Positions 1 through 12,349 of a stretch of DNA of 64,000 bases are shown one piece after another. The DNA comes from Rhizophagus irregularis. Lineage: Eukaryota > Glomeromycota > Glomeromycetes > Glomerales > Glomeraceae. Below the pieces are notes generated by a model. The model saw only the letters and a list, made by a program, of their open reading frames with translations, had not been told where the DNA came from and made no database searches. Location: the NCBI RefSeq assembly GCF_026210795.1, contig NC_089450.1, positions 124,001 through 188,000 on the forward strand, written 5' to 3'. Position 1 is the stretch's first letter. Each line of letters opens with the position of its first letter. A program made the position numbers and the translations under genes.

Positions 1-1319
1 CTTAGTAGTAATTACATTATATATCAAAATTTCGAGAGCTGAAACTATTTATTTAAACATACCAAAGCAATGCATTTTTATATTTTCATATAAAGGATTA
101 ACTAAATTCATAATCAATTAATTACCTTGTTACACCTGGTTATACTTATGGGTCAATTATCTACCAAACTGTAAGAAAGAGTCAGTCACCTTTATCTGAT
201 CTGTTAATTGGGCTTAAGCGATCACGTAAATCAAACATTTTTTTAAAAAATAAATATTATAAACTGAGCCCTATGAACTGTGCCTTAGCTGTGGCTGTAG
301 AAATTTATGTGGCTGACACAGGGAGGAGGATAAGGCTTGAAAAGGATATTGCGGATTGCGGAAGACTGACAAAAATTTCGAACGCAAAAAAGCTACCGTA
401 TATACAGTAATTTACAGTACAGTATATACTGTAAATGTTATATATGCGGATTAATTTAGTCACATGAGGAGGATCAAAAGAGTAAATTTTGCGGCAGGGA
501 CATTTTGTTTGCATTGTTGCATTGTAAAAAAAAAAAAAATAGATCGTAAGATTTGCACATCTTTAATGCCTAAGCCACCTGTCACCATATCACATGTATT
601 AGTATCATCAAAATTTTCACATGTAACAATCAAACAAATAACAAATTTGGAGAAAAAAGAAAGCCAATTTTTATTACGAAAAAAAGTTTTTTTTGCCAAA
701 TATACAAAAAAAATTGCCGATTAATAAACGAGTTTGCCGAAAGTATTTTTAAAATTTTGCCATCGAAAAAAAGAAGAAATAGAGAAAAAAAAATCGAGAT
801 AAAAATGAAAAAAAAAATGAAAAATAATGAAAAATAATGAAAAAAAAAATGAAAAAAAATGAAAAAAAAATAAATGAGAAAAAAAGAAAAAAAAAATTGA
901 AAACATAAACGTTATGAATAATAAAAAATGGTATGCTTAAATGAAATCATTTTAGAAGTTGATATGAGGGAAATGAAAAATATGCTTAACCAAAAAAAAA
1001 AAAAAAAGAAAATATTTTTTTTTTTGGAATGATGAAGGGTAGTAATTTACAAAATAAAAAGAAAAGAAAAAAAAAGCGGGAAAAGATCTTACAAAATTTG
1101 GATGATATGGAAATTATAATAAATAGTGCCAGCACTAAAGAGATAAGTTATGAAAATAATGTTTTTTTTTTACCAAGCGTTGGCACTCCCAATAAAATAA
1201 AAAAAATATATATGTACTTATATAACATATTTATAACATAGTATAGTATAGTATAGTATAATATATAAATAAAAATGTTTTTGTGAATGATAATTTACAA
1301 GAAAAAAAGGATTAATAAA
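1..1319. other. Gene-poor A/T-rich flank
   Basis: No convincing coding region is seen on either strand. The stretch is dominated by poly-A and poly-T runs (for example 770-900) and short TA-type simple repeats (1236-1265). Small open frames here are low-complexity Lys/Asn or Phe/Ser strings typical of homopolymer tracts, so they are not called as genes. Confidence 0.6.
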
Positions 1320-1793
1320 TTAAAAATCATTATTAATCTCATTTTGAATAAAAGCGAAAATAATAGCTCTAATTTTATTTTCTAAACCTAAAAAATCAAT
1401 ATTTTTCCAAAATTCATAACAATTGTCCGAATTTAAAAAATCATATAATTTATCACCATCACCAGTATATAAATATTCCAAAATAGGTTCAAAGGTTGAT
1501 GGAGATGGTAAAGAAACTATTATCATGTCACCTTCACCGACTTGACCAAGTATTTTATTAAAGTAAATAGATTGTAATTCTAAATATTCTTTATGAATCC
1601 AAAAAGATTTATCAATTCCTTCTATACGTAATTCAGCGTAAGCAGTATTTTTATCTTGAAAGTAAGTTGATCCCATTTCATGTAATTTGGCCTCAATATA
1701 CGAAGGTGGAACATATTCAGTTAATGATGATTTTGAAGAAGGAAGAATGGGAAGATTTGTTTGGTACAATTGGTCAGCGGTAACAGTAGACAT
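1320..1793 (-). CDS. Small BTB/POZ-domain protein
   Basis: Single-exon 157-residue protein. The body from about residue 45 to 150 has the BTB/POZ pattern: a strand ending AYAELRIEG, then FWIHKEYLELQSIYFNKIL, which matches the 'H+ xxL xxxS xxF xxxL' helix of BTB domains, then LPSPSTFEPILEYLYTGD, which matches the third BTB helix and the Y(I/L)Y(T/S)G signature. BTB domains dimerise and often act as Cullin-3 substrate adaptors; the role here is unknown. No BACK, Kelch or TLDc domain follows, unlike the larger BTB protein at 29.3 kb, so this is a stand-alone BTB. The ATG at 1791-1793 is the natural start: the codons after it are in frame and upstream is a homopolymer run. Intact in this sequence. 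Confidence 0.8.
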   Translation of the reverse strand: MSTVTADQLYQTNLPILPSSKSSLTEYVPPSYIEAKLHEMGSTYFQDKNTAYAELRIEGIDKSFWIHKEYLELQSIYFNKILGQVGEGDMIIVSLPSPSTFEPILEYLYTGDGDKLYDFLNSDNCYEFWKNIDFLGLENKIRAIIFAFIQNEINNDF

Positions 1794-4429
1794 TTTTTTT
1801 TTATTATTCTGTAAGAATTTCGGTGGAATGTAAAAAAAAAAATTTGTTGATAAAATTGTAAAAATTTATTATTTTTTTTTTATTTTAAATAAATTTCTTT
1901 TTTGAAATTGAAAAATTTCGAAGGGGAATCTAACGCCGTATTTATTATCTTTTCGGGATCAAATCCCTCACACATTCAACCCCACATTTCATAACTATTG
2001 TCTAACTTTCGAATCTAGGTAAACTAAATAAGAAAAGAAAAAAAAAAAAGTAAGAAAAATACAAAAAAATTGTTATTACTTTTAACATCGAATACTGACG
2101 TAGCGTTAAAAAAAAAGTGCATTGCTACACATGTACAATTGTATTAAAAAACAATAGTATGTAGATCGTGTGTCACCGACACAATAGTAATAATTCATCA
2201 TTAATATTGTCGGAAGAGAAAACTTTTTAAGTATTAATGTTTTAGTTGTTTCAAATCCTTACTTTTTTTGAAACTTAACCAAAATTTATCACTCAGATAT
2301 CCAACCCAGGAAAATAAATTGATTTGATTTACATTTTACCATGTTATTTATTATTTGGAAAATCATTAAATCTTCAAATCTAGGAATTCACTTTTAAATT
2401 AATGGATGAATTTGGTAATAAATTAAAAACATTTTTTATAAAAATGAAACGAACAATATATATTATACATTGTTTTATGTGTTTCATCTACCCTTTTCGT
2501 ATATTTGTTTATATTCCATTTTGGTTTTTATTTTTTATTTTTTATTTTTTATTTTTATTTTTATTTTTTATTATTTTTTTTTATTTTATTTTATTTATTT
2601 TATTTTATTTTATTTTTTTATTTAATTTGTTAATCCTCCTTTTTTTTTTTATTTAATTGAGTTTTATAGTGAACTCCTACTTTATACGGACAATCATTGT
2701 CTAGTTTTCTAAAAATATTCATGAATGGATTTCATGTGCATGCAAGATGCATGCAACCATGCAGCCTCTTTTAGGGAATTATAATATAATTATGGTTAAT
2801 TAATAAAAATAAAAATTCTTTTTTTGAATTAAATTCTTTTCCAAAAAATTTTAAACATGGTTTGAACTCCTTAATAATAATAGTAATAATAATAAGGTCA
2901 AACTATTTGAAATTTCAAAATAACCCCGTTCTTTTTTTTTTCTTTTTTTTTTATAAACAAGATTTATATCTTGCTTTATTGCTGGTTTTACTTATCAATA
3001 AAATGTGTTAAGCTGAAAATTAAAAACGTTACAGCCCAAGTTTTTTTTTTAAAAAAAAAAGATAATCTTTTTGACCCCTTTTTCAAATGATATCAAAAAA
3101 AAAAATTTAATTTAACGCAAGTATTTTCATATATTCATATATATTCATGTCAATGGATTATCAAACTTTACTAATATAAGTTAGATTATAAATTTTTTCA
3201 TTGAGCCACTCTAAAATCCCTTATTAGTTTTGGGTGTACAGTATCATAATCATTGAAAAGCCTTTTTTTAATTACAACCTAAAAGTTGTTATAAATAAAT
3301 ATTATATATACGTATTTATATTTATTTATTTATTTATATTTATTCTATTCTATTCTATTTTTTTTTTTTTACTATTACTTATTAAATTTTATTATAATTT
3401 CTTTGAATAATATTAAATTTAAAAAATTATCTTAGGTATTGTTTCAAAAAAACCTAAACGAAAACGGTCGATTAATTCATAAATAAGCCATTCCACGTGA
3501 TCTCTAGGTTCTTGATAATTATTTGTATATTTTCAAATTCAATTATTCTGTTCTAGCCAAATTAATTTGGACCGGAAATGTATGATAAAAACAAATATAA
3601 GCACAGCTAATTTATGGCTGCATTCACTATTTAAATTATAGAAATTTGGCTGTGACACGAAATAGAAATAATATGTTTAACTAAGAAACCTAAACGAAAA
3701 TGAAGTTAAAGAGAAAGGAAAGAACCGAGAATCAGCCCGTAGGTAGAGATATCCTATTTAGGCATTTGCTTATTTTGATATATTTTTCCATAATCGGATT
3801 TTTCACCTTTCGTGTTACCAAAATTCTAACCAATATTTAATTCCTTTCTTTTTAGATTTTTTGAATTGGAAATTAAAAATAATAAAAATACTTGCTCTCC
3901 CGTATTATCTGTATTATTATTGTATAAAATATAAATAGAAAGAGATTATCTAATTTTGTTATAATCTTTTACTTTTTTGACGCGACCCTAATTCTTTATT
4001 TTATTATTAATTTTACTTGGTTTCTAACCCTTTTCGGTATTTAAATATTATACATGCTATATCTTTTTTCCCTTTGCTCGTGTAACGTGTGTTATACTTC
4101 TTATCGTAATCCTTGATAATTAAGCTGCTCAAATAACGCGTCTACCTTACTAAAAATATAATAACCTTATTTGTAAAGCGTGTATACTTTCCAAATCTGG
4201 GAATTGATGTTTACTTTTCATCTCTCTTCTCTAACTTATTTTTTATTTAAATGGCTTGTCGATATACAATTTTATGAGTTTTTACGATTTTCGAATTTTT
4301 TTTTTCCCTTTTTTTTTTTAACATCTTTTTTCTCATCTCCTTTTTTTTCATCCTATATATCCTATATCTTAAGGAAACTTCTTTCTTTCATACGTTTCAT
4401 ATTTTTATATATACATATATATACATATA

Positions 4430-4466
<37 letters not shown>

Positions 4467-4846
4467 TCTTTTAAAAAAAATATACCTTAAAATATTTTCC
4501 CTAGTTTAAGTGTTCGAATAAAGAACAAAAAAAAATAAAAATAAAAAAATAAAGAACCAAAAAAGGATTAACCTGTGCATTTTCTTCTTTTATTTAACAC
4601 GTTTTTTTTAAAAAAAAAAAAATTGGAAAGAAAAATTATATTTTAAGGTAGGAAAGATTTTTTTTTTTACCACTTATTTTCCTTTATATTATTTTTTTTC
4701 TTTCTCTCTTTTTTTTTTTTATTTTTTTTCTCCCCTTTCTTTTTTTTTTTTTTAAAAAAAAAAGAAAAGCCTTTTTTGTAAAATTTCTATAAAAAAAAAA
4801 ATATTTATATTTAAATTAAAATAATAATAATAATAAAAAAAAAAAG
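1794..4846. other. Intergenic A/T- and pyrimidine-rich DNA
   Basis: About 3 kb with no supported gene. It holds long T and A runs, TA microsatellites (4400-4465) and, just before the F-box start, an alternating poly-T/poly-A tract (4600-4846) probably containing that gene's promoter and leader. The frames at 2402-2656 and 4180-4509 are Phe/Leu/Ile low-complexity strings and were not accepted. Confidence 0.55.
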
Positions 4847-6573
4847 ATGGACGGTCTTTCAATAGAAGTTTTACGCGAAATTTTTCTTTACCTTAAAGAT
4901 GATTATAGTACGGGCGATTTGTTCTCAGCTTTAATGGTAAACCGAAGATGGTGCAAAATTATTGTACCAATTCTTTGGGAGGCTCCATTTAACAAACAGA
5001 ATTATAACAAACATCAATCAAAATGTATTAGAACTTATTTATCAAATGCTGGTGAGAAATTAACCTCCGTATTAACTATTCATGATGTGGATTTATCTTC
5101 ATGTTCTAAAGGAACGATTTTCGATTACGCATCTTATCTACGACACCTTCCATTATTAGAATTATTTCAATACATAAAGTATTATTTTTTATCTCCTTCA
5201 ATGTTGGCGGATCCATTAAAACAACCAGATGATGATAGTTATTTCAAGAATATGTTGGTATTCGCTGTATTATGTATCTTATTCACAAAACATAGTACTT
5301 ATATTCGTACTTTACGTATTGTGAATGATCCTGATTTACATCCTTTAAATATTGTTGTGGCTAAACTTTTGAACTTATCAGGTGCTACTGATAGTTTAAG
5401 TGGTTTACAATATTTTCAATGTCATAGTTTATCTAAAGAGGATATTTCTCCTTTATATAAGGAAATGGCTGGAATTTGTAAAAGTATAATTCGATTGGAT
5501 ATTAATTCGGTGATACGTTCTGATGAAGAAGCTTTATCATCTCTTATTAAAGCTCAAAAAAATTTAAAATATTTAACTATAAAATCTGATGAGATTAATT
5601 TTATACCAGCTTTGGAATCTATTGGTTCTCAATCTTCTTCTCTTATTAGACTTAGACTTGAAAGTTTATTCTTGGATATTGCTACTGATGAAGCTTTAAA
5701 TTCAATTAAATCTTGTAAAAATTTAAGATCTCTTATATTACGAAATTGTTATGAATTAGAAAGTCCAAGAGTTTTAGAAATTTCTACTTCATTTCCTTTA
5801 CTTGAAGAATTTTATTATGGTGGATGTTTTGAAATGCCTGAAGAATTTATATCAGGAATTCTTAAAACTGCAAATAATAATTTACGAAGGTTAACTTTAA
5901 AAGATTATACACCTGGTGTTATAACTGCTATTATAACATATTGTAAAAATATTCAAGAATTATATTTATTGGAATTGGATGAGGATGATATTTTATCTAT
6001 TTTTCGTAATTGTACTCAATTAAAACATTTTACTTTTAATGGTGGGGAAAGTGTTAAAGCTGATGATTTATTTGGAAAAATGGCAAATTGTATACCAAAA
6101 ACATTGGAATATTTATGTATTTTTATGGATCTTAAAGAACATTGGGTATTTAGTTCTGAAGCTTTAAAGGATTTCTTGGATATTGCAACTGGTCATTCAT
6201 TTAAATATTTAACAGTTAATCATCGAGATTTTATTGATGATGAAGAAGAAATAAATTCATCTTTACCTGATTATGCTACCATGACAACATTCAGTAAGGA
6301 ACATTTGGAAGTAATAAAGGAAAGTAAAATAAATTTTCACACTCATTGTGGATATATGCTTATAGAATATCCGGACTTTATTACTGAAATAAATATTCCA
6401 GGTAAAAAAATTTTTTTTTAAAAAAAAGTTGATCTTTGAGAAATTAAAAATTTATAAAATATATTAAAATATAATTTATTAAATATATAGATTTACGAGA
6501 AACACCTCTGTTTCGAAGGTGGTATCATATACTAGGTCAAAGTTGGACTGAAAGATTGATTGATTCTTGGTAA
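4847..6573 (+). CDS. F-box protein with leucine-rich repeats
   Basis: Two exons, 4847-6401 and 6491-6573, encode about 545 residues. Residues 3-45 form an F-box: LSIEVLREIFLYL, then LFSALMVNRRWCKIIVPILW, with the conserved 'W' pair. F-box proteins bind Skp1 and present substrates to SCF ubiquitin ligases. The rest (roughly 190-430) has irregular leucine-rich repeats such as LRSLILRNCYELE and LEEFYYGGCFEM, giving an FBXL-like layout typical of large fungal families. The first frame runs into a stop at 6421, but a GT donor at 6402 and a TAG acceptor at 6488-6490 give an 89-bp intron and a C-terminal exon reading DLRETPLFRRWYHILG to a stop at 6571. I prefer that model because this conserved-looking tail follows in frame. 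The gene converges with the GH31 gene. The target protein is unknown. Confidence 0.85.
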
Positions 6574-7134
6574 GTTCTTTTGAATTCCATAATTATAATT
6601 TATGTTAATTATGTTACGAAATTTAAATTTAACAAATATATATATTTTTTTTTTCTTTTTTTTAATGATATTAGATGATTTTTGTATATTTTTTCCCTTT
6701 TTTCTTTTTAATTTTTTAATAGAATAGTTTAAAAAAGTATTAATAGATTTGGTTTTTTTTTAAAAAAAAGCGAACATTATGATATATCATTATGATATAA
6801 AAAAAAAAAGAACATAATAAAAATCACGCTAGGACTTGTTTTTAATAGTGTTTTAATTAATAAGATTCGAAAAAAAAAATAATAATAATATATATAAAAA
6901 TATATGTATGTATATATTTACTTAACATATCTTAATTGATATGACTTTTATTTTGTAATAAATGATAAAAAAACTAGGTCAATTTATGTTAACGTAAGAA
7001 CTTATGGATGTAATAATATTTACATAGAGAAATTTTTTTTTTTTTAAACAAAAAAATAAAAATAAAAATAAATTTATTTGATGTATAAAAAATTTTTTTT
7101 TTAAAAAAAAAACCAATTTTTTATAAATTTTTGT
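6574..7134. other. Convergent 3' intergenic spacer
   Basis: This lies between the 3' ends of the F-box gene (plus) and the GH31 gene (minus). It is A/T-rich with many homopolymers and probably holds both polyadenylation regions. No gene or repeat is recognised. Confidence 0.5.
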
Positions 7135-10100
7135 TTATAATAAACTATTCCAAGTTAAATTCCAAGATTGATTTAAACTTAAATTTAAATTATATAAAGT
7201 TAATTTTTTTATACTATCATCATCATCAATAATCCAATTATTTGCTTTTTGATATTCTTTAATATAATTTCCATTAAATAAAATCCTTCCAATATTTTTA
7301 TTCTTTAAAATTCCCATTATAATAATTTTATCCAATTTTGAATTGATATTATTATAACCACATCCATTATATCCATTATATCCATTATATCCATTATATC
7401 CATTATATCCATTATTATTATACTCATTTTGATTTTCTTCTCTTTTATATAATCTTTTCTTATGAGGAGATTCAATATCACATCGTAATATTAACGTATC
7501 ATCATTAACTATAAAAGTTAAATAAGTGAAATTTTTACCAACATCAATACTTTCCCCATCATCCAAATAAAGAGTTCCTTTAGCATATTCATCTTCATCT
7601 AATGCAATAATTAAATAATAATTATTTCTTTTAGTAGCTGCAGTTGTTAATTCAGGATATTGCATAGGTAAAATATGTCCACCTCTAATTAATATAGGTA
7701 AAATATCTAATGGTGCTGATAAATTAACATACTCCCCATCAGGATTAGTTATATTATAACTAAATTTATTTGAATAAAAATCATACCATAATCCTGGTGG
7801 TATTAAAGCTATAACATCATCAACATTTGATGATAAAACTGGTGATAATAATAATCCTGATCCAATCATGAATTGTTTATCAATTAATAATGAACTTTTT
7901 GATAATGGAAACTCGAAGAATAATGGTCTCCATACTGTTAACCCTTTTTTATGTGACTCATAAAATAATGTATAATAATATGATAATAAAGAATATCTTA
8001 TATTTATAAATTTTCGTGATATTTTTGCTACTGAAGGCCATAAATATGGTTCTTGACTTGCTTCATCTAATCCATTATGATTTCTCATAAACGGATAAAA
8101 TGATCCAAGTTGCATCCATCTTAAACATAATTCTTCAGTTACGGCTTCTTTAAATCCACATATATCTGCACCAACAAATGGAATTCCGAATAACTAACAA
8201 AAAAAAAAAAATTAGTAATAAATTGTAATTCTAAATTATCCTTCAATAATATAATCGCAAACCTGAAAGTTCAAAAGACCAGGAATAGACATGTATAGAT
8301 GATCCCACTAAATCATCATCAATGTATTTAGTACATGGTTCAATCATTATAAAAAAAATAAATGTCGAAATATTAACTCACATTTGACCAATTGTCACCG
8401 GTCCAGTGTCCAGCATATTTACCAGTACCAGCGAAAGTAGATCTAGTGATAATGAATGGTCTCTTTCCTTTCCTAATTCTCTTTGACAATACATCATATG
8501 TAATCATACTTTCCATATGACCATATAAATTATGAACATCGTATTCCAAAAACCCATTATTATGGATAGCGTCCATTGATAATGCATTATCATCCAAAGG
8601 TAACCTTATACCCCCATTATTAATCTTATATGGGGAATTTCTTAGTTTACGAGATTGATTATAGTTGTTTTGATCACCTACATATTGTGATGATTGAACA
8701 CCCGAATTTGTTTCTTCGTCATTCACACATTCTCCTCGACACCAACTAGCAAGCTCATTCATATCTATCCATATTCCATCAACTGCAACATCTCCTAACC
8801 AATTTTCAAACATATCCCCCCAATAATTAAGGGTATCCTTGTTGAACCAATCAGGAAACACTGTAAGTCCTGGCCAAACTCGTCCCACAATATTTTTTCC
8901 TCTTGAATTCTTGATGAAAACATTTCTGTTGACACCATCTTCATAAGGGTGATATCCCGCCTCAATTTTAATACCAGGATCAACAATAACAACGTAATGT
9001 TGTTCGTTCTCACGTAATTTCATAACAAAATTTTTCATTTCGTGACGTGGAAAGTTTACGGAATCCCATGTAAAATCCTTGAAATTTTCCATATAATCTA
9101 TATCTGACCAAATTGTTTCGAGTGGAATATTGTTTGATTTAAACTCTGACACCACATTTTCTAACATTGTCAAATTACTATATCCCCATCTACATTGATG
9201 ATATCCAAGAGCCCAATATGGTGGAAGCGACGGTCTCCCAATTATCTAAAAAAAAGGATTAAATTTTTTTTTAAAAAAAAGGTGAATAGATTATTTAAAA
9301 CAATTTTTTCCTCATACTGAACCTTCGTATATTGAGCAATAACATCTGAAGGTGTTGGTCCAAGAAATATATAAAAATCAAAAACTCCTCCTATGACTTT
9401 TTATAGTAAAAATAATATAAATATACATATTTCTTTCAATTACAAATAAACAGATCAATTAACTGAAATAGATCAGGGATTTACCTTTCCAATTCAGTTT
9501 AGTGGGATTTCCTGGAGTGATGGCTATATCCATTCCATTTGAATTTCTCAAAAACACACCATGAGCAGTACCATTTCTCATTTCCATATAAAATGGTTGA
9601 GCTCCATAAATATTTTCTGCAATAGGAGTTGCAGCATCTCTAGTCCAAATAGTATGAAAAGTTCCACGAGGATTTCTCCGAAGTGTATCTACCACTTCAC
9701 CTAATCCATAAATGAATGGATCTTGTGGTAGTTTAAAAGAAATTTCCATATATTGATCTTCAAAAACTAATGTATTCATTCCAGGAACATTAGTATCAAT
9801 GATCTTTTCTCCCGTACTAGTTCGTGCAACTGAAAAGGTGAATGGACTTTTATTATATACAAAAGTATAAAGCATATCATCAGTTATTGGTTCTGATTCT
9901 GGTATAGGAACAATTTCTTCCGGTATTTCAAATCTCTGCTCATTTGGATCATATATTTTTACATGCAACCGATCCTTAGTTTCATACTAATAAGTAATAA
10001 TTAATATAACGCGTTTTTTTAATGCCGTCATTTTATTAATAACAATATCAATTACCTCAACTAATAATTTCAGATGGTTTGAATCTTGTCCATAAAGGCC

Positions 10101-10607
10101 GCATCCAATTCCATTCAATTCAAGATTCGCGATAAGGACGCGATCATTATGCCGTTTTTCAATATTAACTACTTTGTAACCTTTACATGGTTGCGTCATA
10201 TAATAACAATAATTTCCGCCGATAACATCTGTGGGTTTCCAACAACAATTTAAATTGTTAACACATTCATCCTTCTGAATACCCATATATCCACAATCAA
10301 CTCTTGTAGCAGGGTCAATATCACAAGAATATGAATCCCCTTTCTTATAAAAACACCAATTATCTTCTGGATTTTTCGATGGACGCCAACAACAAAACCT
10401 TGCTTCACACTGTTCTTGTGTTATACCAAAATATCCACAGTCATATTTTATATCACTTATTGAACAAATATCTATTGAATTATTTATTAAATTATTGATT
10501 GTCGGTATTTCATTCGTTAACGAAAGATCCTTTTCATAATTCCATGATATCCATAACCATGGTGATATCACTAAAAGAATTGAAATTAACGCTACGAAAA
10601 ATATCAT
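7135..10607 (-). CDS. GH31 alpha-glucosidase with tandem trefoil domains
   Basis: Six exons on the minus strand: 10607-10056, 9986-9485, 9396-9323, 9245-8382, 8307-8263 and 8193-7135. They sum to 1032 codons in one frame with no lesion. Residues 2-22 are a hydrophobic signal anchor. Two P-type trefoil domains follow, each with six cysteines (C48-C85, C95-C134). Then comes the GH31 N-terminal beta-sandwich (LVEYETKDRLHVKIYDP) and the catalytic barrel: WIDMNE with the nucleophile near D537, HWTGDN with the acid/base near D660, then LFGIPFVGADICGF. The layout matches lysosomal acid alpha-glucosidase and sucrase-isomaltase, so the enzyme probably hydrolyses alpha-1,4 (perhaps alpha-1,6) glucosides in the secretory route, vacuole or cell surface. 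Tandem trefoils are unusual because acid alpha-glucosidase has one. The C-terminal region carries an NGY tripeptide repeat. Residue numbers come from my exon model. Confidence 0.92.
7364..7414. repeat. 9-bp minisatellite inside GH31 coding region
   Basis: About five to six tandem copies of a 9-bp unit (CCATTATAT on the plus strand) encode an Asn-Gly-Tyr repeat in the C-terminal part of the GH31 protein. A unit of three codons changes length without breaking the frame, so copy number may vary between nuclei or strains. Confidence 0.8.
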
Positions 10608-10976
10608 GGTTATTTTTTTTTTTTCAACTAAAACTGTGTATTTATTTTCTAGGGCTTATTTTTGAAATATATCCAAATTTGGAATTAGCTCATTTTCTAA
10701 TACCTTTTATGATAAACTCATTTAAGGTAAAGACATCTAGATGACGTATAATACTGTAATCCATCCGGATCTCCCAGTCACGTTACCATGATAAATTGAT
10801 AATGTGATAACCGGTGATTTTCTAGAACTCTAATCGGCTAACTTAAAGCGGATTTTAATAGTAACTCAAAAAGAACGATGGTAAAATTACTTTAAAATAT
10901 ACTTAGAAAAAAACCCTTTTCTTGACTACTTCTTCCTGTTCAATAATTTTTTCAATTACTTTCTCCTGTTTAACAA

Positions 10977-11235
10977 TTATCTCTTCTTATCAACTATTTC
11001 TTCAGCTGCTTCCTGCAATTCACCAGTTCTACCAATTATTTCTTCCTCTTCAAATATTTTTTTTTTATCAGCCATATCTACTAGATTTGCTAATCTTTCA
11101 ACAGCAGCTTGATGAGCTTTAGCTGCCATGTCTACTATAACTTCTACTTCTTTAACGAAATTTTTGAACCATGATGATTCGTCATCTTGAACATTGTTCT
11201 CTTTTACACTGTTCTCTCGTACATACTTAATATAA
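10977..11235 (-). pseudogene. Coiled-coil gene remnant, family unknown
   Basis: The minus strand reads an open, coding-like stretch (VKENNVQDDESSWFKNFVKE, then a heptad-rich segment with AAKAHQAAVERLANLVDMAD and ELQEAAEEIVDKK). It ends at a stop at 10977-10979. In another frame, directly downstream, the same Glu/Lys/Val/Ile composition continues (IVKQEKVIEKIIEQEEVV) to about 10920, which suggests one frameshift. There is no upstream ATG in frame, so this may be an exon or the tail of a decayed gene. The helix-rich composition favours a coiled coil; I do not recognise the family. Confidence 0.45.
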
Positions 11236-11339
11236 TCTATCTTCTATCTTCTTCTATATATTAAAAAACACTGCAATCACGTGGGCGTTATGTTTAGATT
11301 AACCATATAAATAAGTCATTTGAATTGTGTAACCCTACT

Positions 11340-11590
11340 CCTATTCGTCGCCAATGTTACACAAGACCAAAAAGGAAATTTTATTTCTGGCGAAAAACTG
11401 AAATTTTGAGTTAAACAAGTATTCCATAAAAGGAAATTGTCGGTTACGCGAATTTCCAAAAAAGGAAATTTTGTCTTCTGTTACTTTTCAAAAAATTGTG
11501 TTGCTCAAATTTCCAAAAAAGGAAATTCTTTGCAGATCTTTTAATTCTGGCCGGAATTACATATTAACTGTTGTCGTAGACAACAGGTGA
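11340..11590. repeat. Cluster of short perfect stem-loops
   Basis: Two identical 20-bp inverted repeats, each AATTTCC-AAAAAA-GGAAATT, lie at 11451-11470 and 11508-11527, with related half-copies (AAAAGGAAATT) at about 11379 and 11428. A third hairpin, CTGTTGTC-GTA-GACAACAG, is at 11568-11586. They sit in non-coding DNA upstream of the coiled-coil remnant (relative to its strand). They look like the end of a small decayed foldback element, but no outer boundary or target duplication was found. Confidence 0.5.
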
Positions 11591-12349
11591 ACACTAGTTT
11601 TTTAAATAACATTAATTATGATATTGTTATCTAATTTGTTATAATTAAGTGGTAATATATTTTTAACGTACTTATATCACATTCGTTATAAGGAGAGGGT
11701 AACGATTCTTTTAGTGCAATTAAATCATCATTATCCTTTTCACTATAAGGAGGAGGAGGTAGTATTACTTCACCAATCATTTTATAATTAACTAAGTATA
11801 AAAATTGAATTGAAGAGTTTTTCTAATTTTGTAATATACAGTACTATAGTGTAAAAGTTGAATTAAATTAGTTTATAATGATTACAAATAATTATAGTTC
11901 TTTATTAATATCATTATTTATAAATATTTTAACTATCATTACTAATGTCTCTCTTACTCTATTTTTTTTTGTTTTAATTATTTTATAATATATTGGCATA
12001 TTTTTTCTCATTGCTGTTGATGAAACCATTCGTATTCATAACAGTAATGAGAGTAGTGAAATAAATAAATATGGTACTTGAGAAAAACCTAAAACTAGAG
12101 GTTCTTATAAGTGTCATATTTGCAATGAAATAGAATATACAGTAATGCCATTTTTCATAAAAATGCGAGTAATAAATAATAAACCTAAGGGGTAAGAGGA
12201 ATGATTTAGTTATTACGTGATATGTTTGACTTTTTTTTCAATTTAAAATAGTGTAGCCATACGTAGATATACTTTTTTACAATATATTACATGGTTACTT
12301 ATAAACCAATAAAAATATTAAATTTTTATAAAATATATAAAATACCATA
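11591..12349. other. Unannotated stretch with a Cys-x2-Cys coding scrap
   Basis: No complete gene. Plus-strand DNA at about 12095-12195 reads GSYKCHICNEIEYTVMPFF with a CxxC pair. It could be a relic of a zinc-binding exon, but it is short, has a stop just upstream and has no recognisable partners. Confidence 0.3.

Noticed and set aside
2402-2656. 84-residue open frame
   Set aside because: Almost entirely Phe/Leu/Ile from T-rich simple sequence after a short start; no domain or codon structure.
4180-4509. 109-residue open frame upstream of the F-box gene
   Set aside because: It runs through poly-T and TA microsatellite DNA (IYIYI strings) and is more likely leader or promoter sequence.
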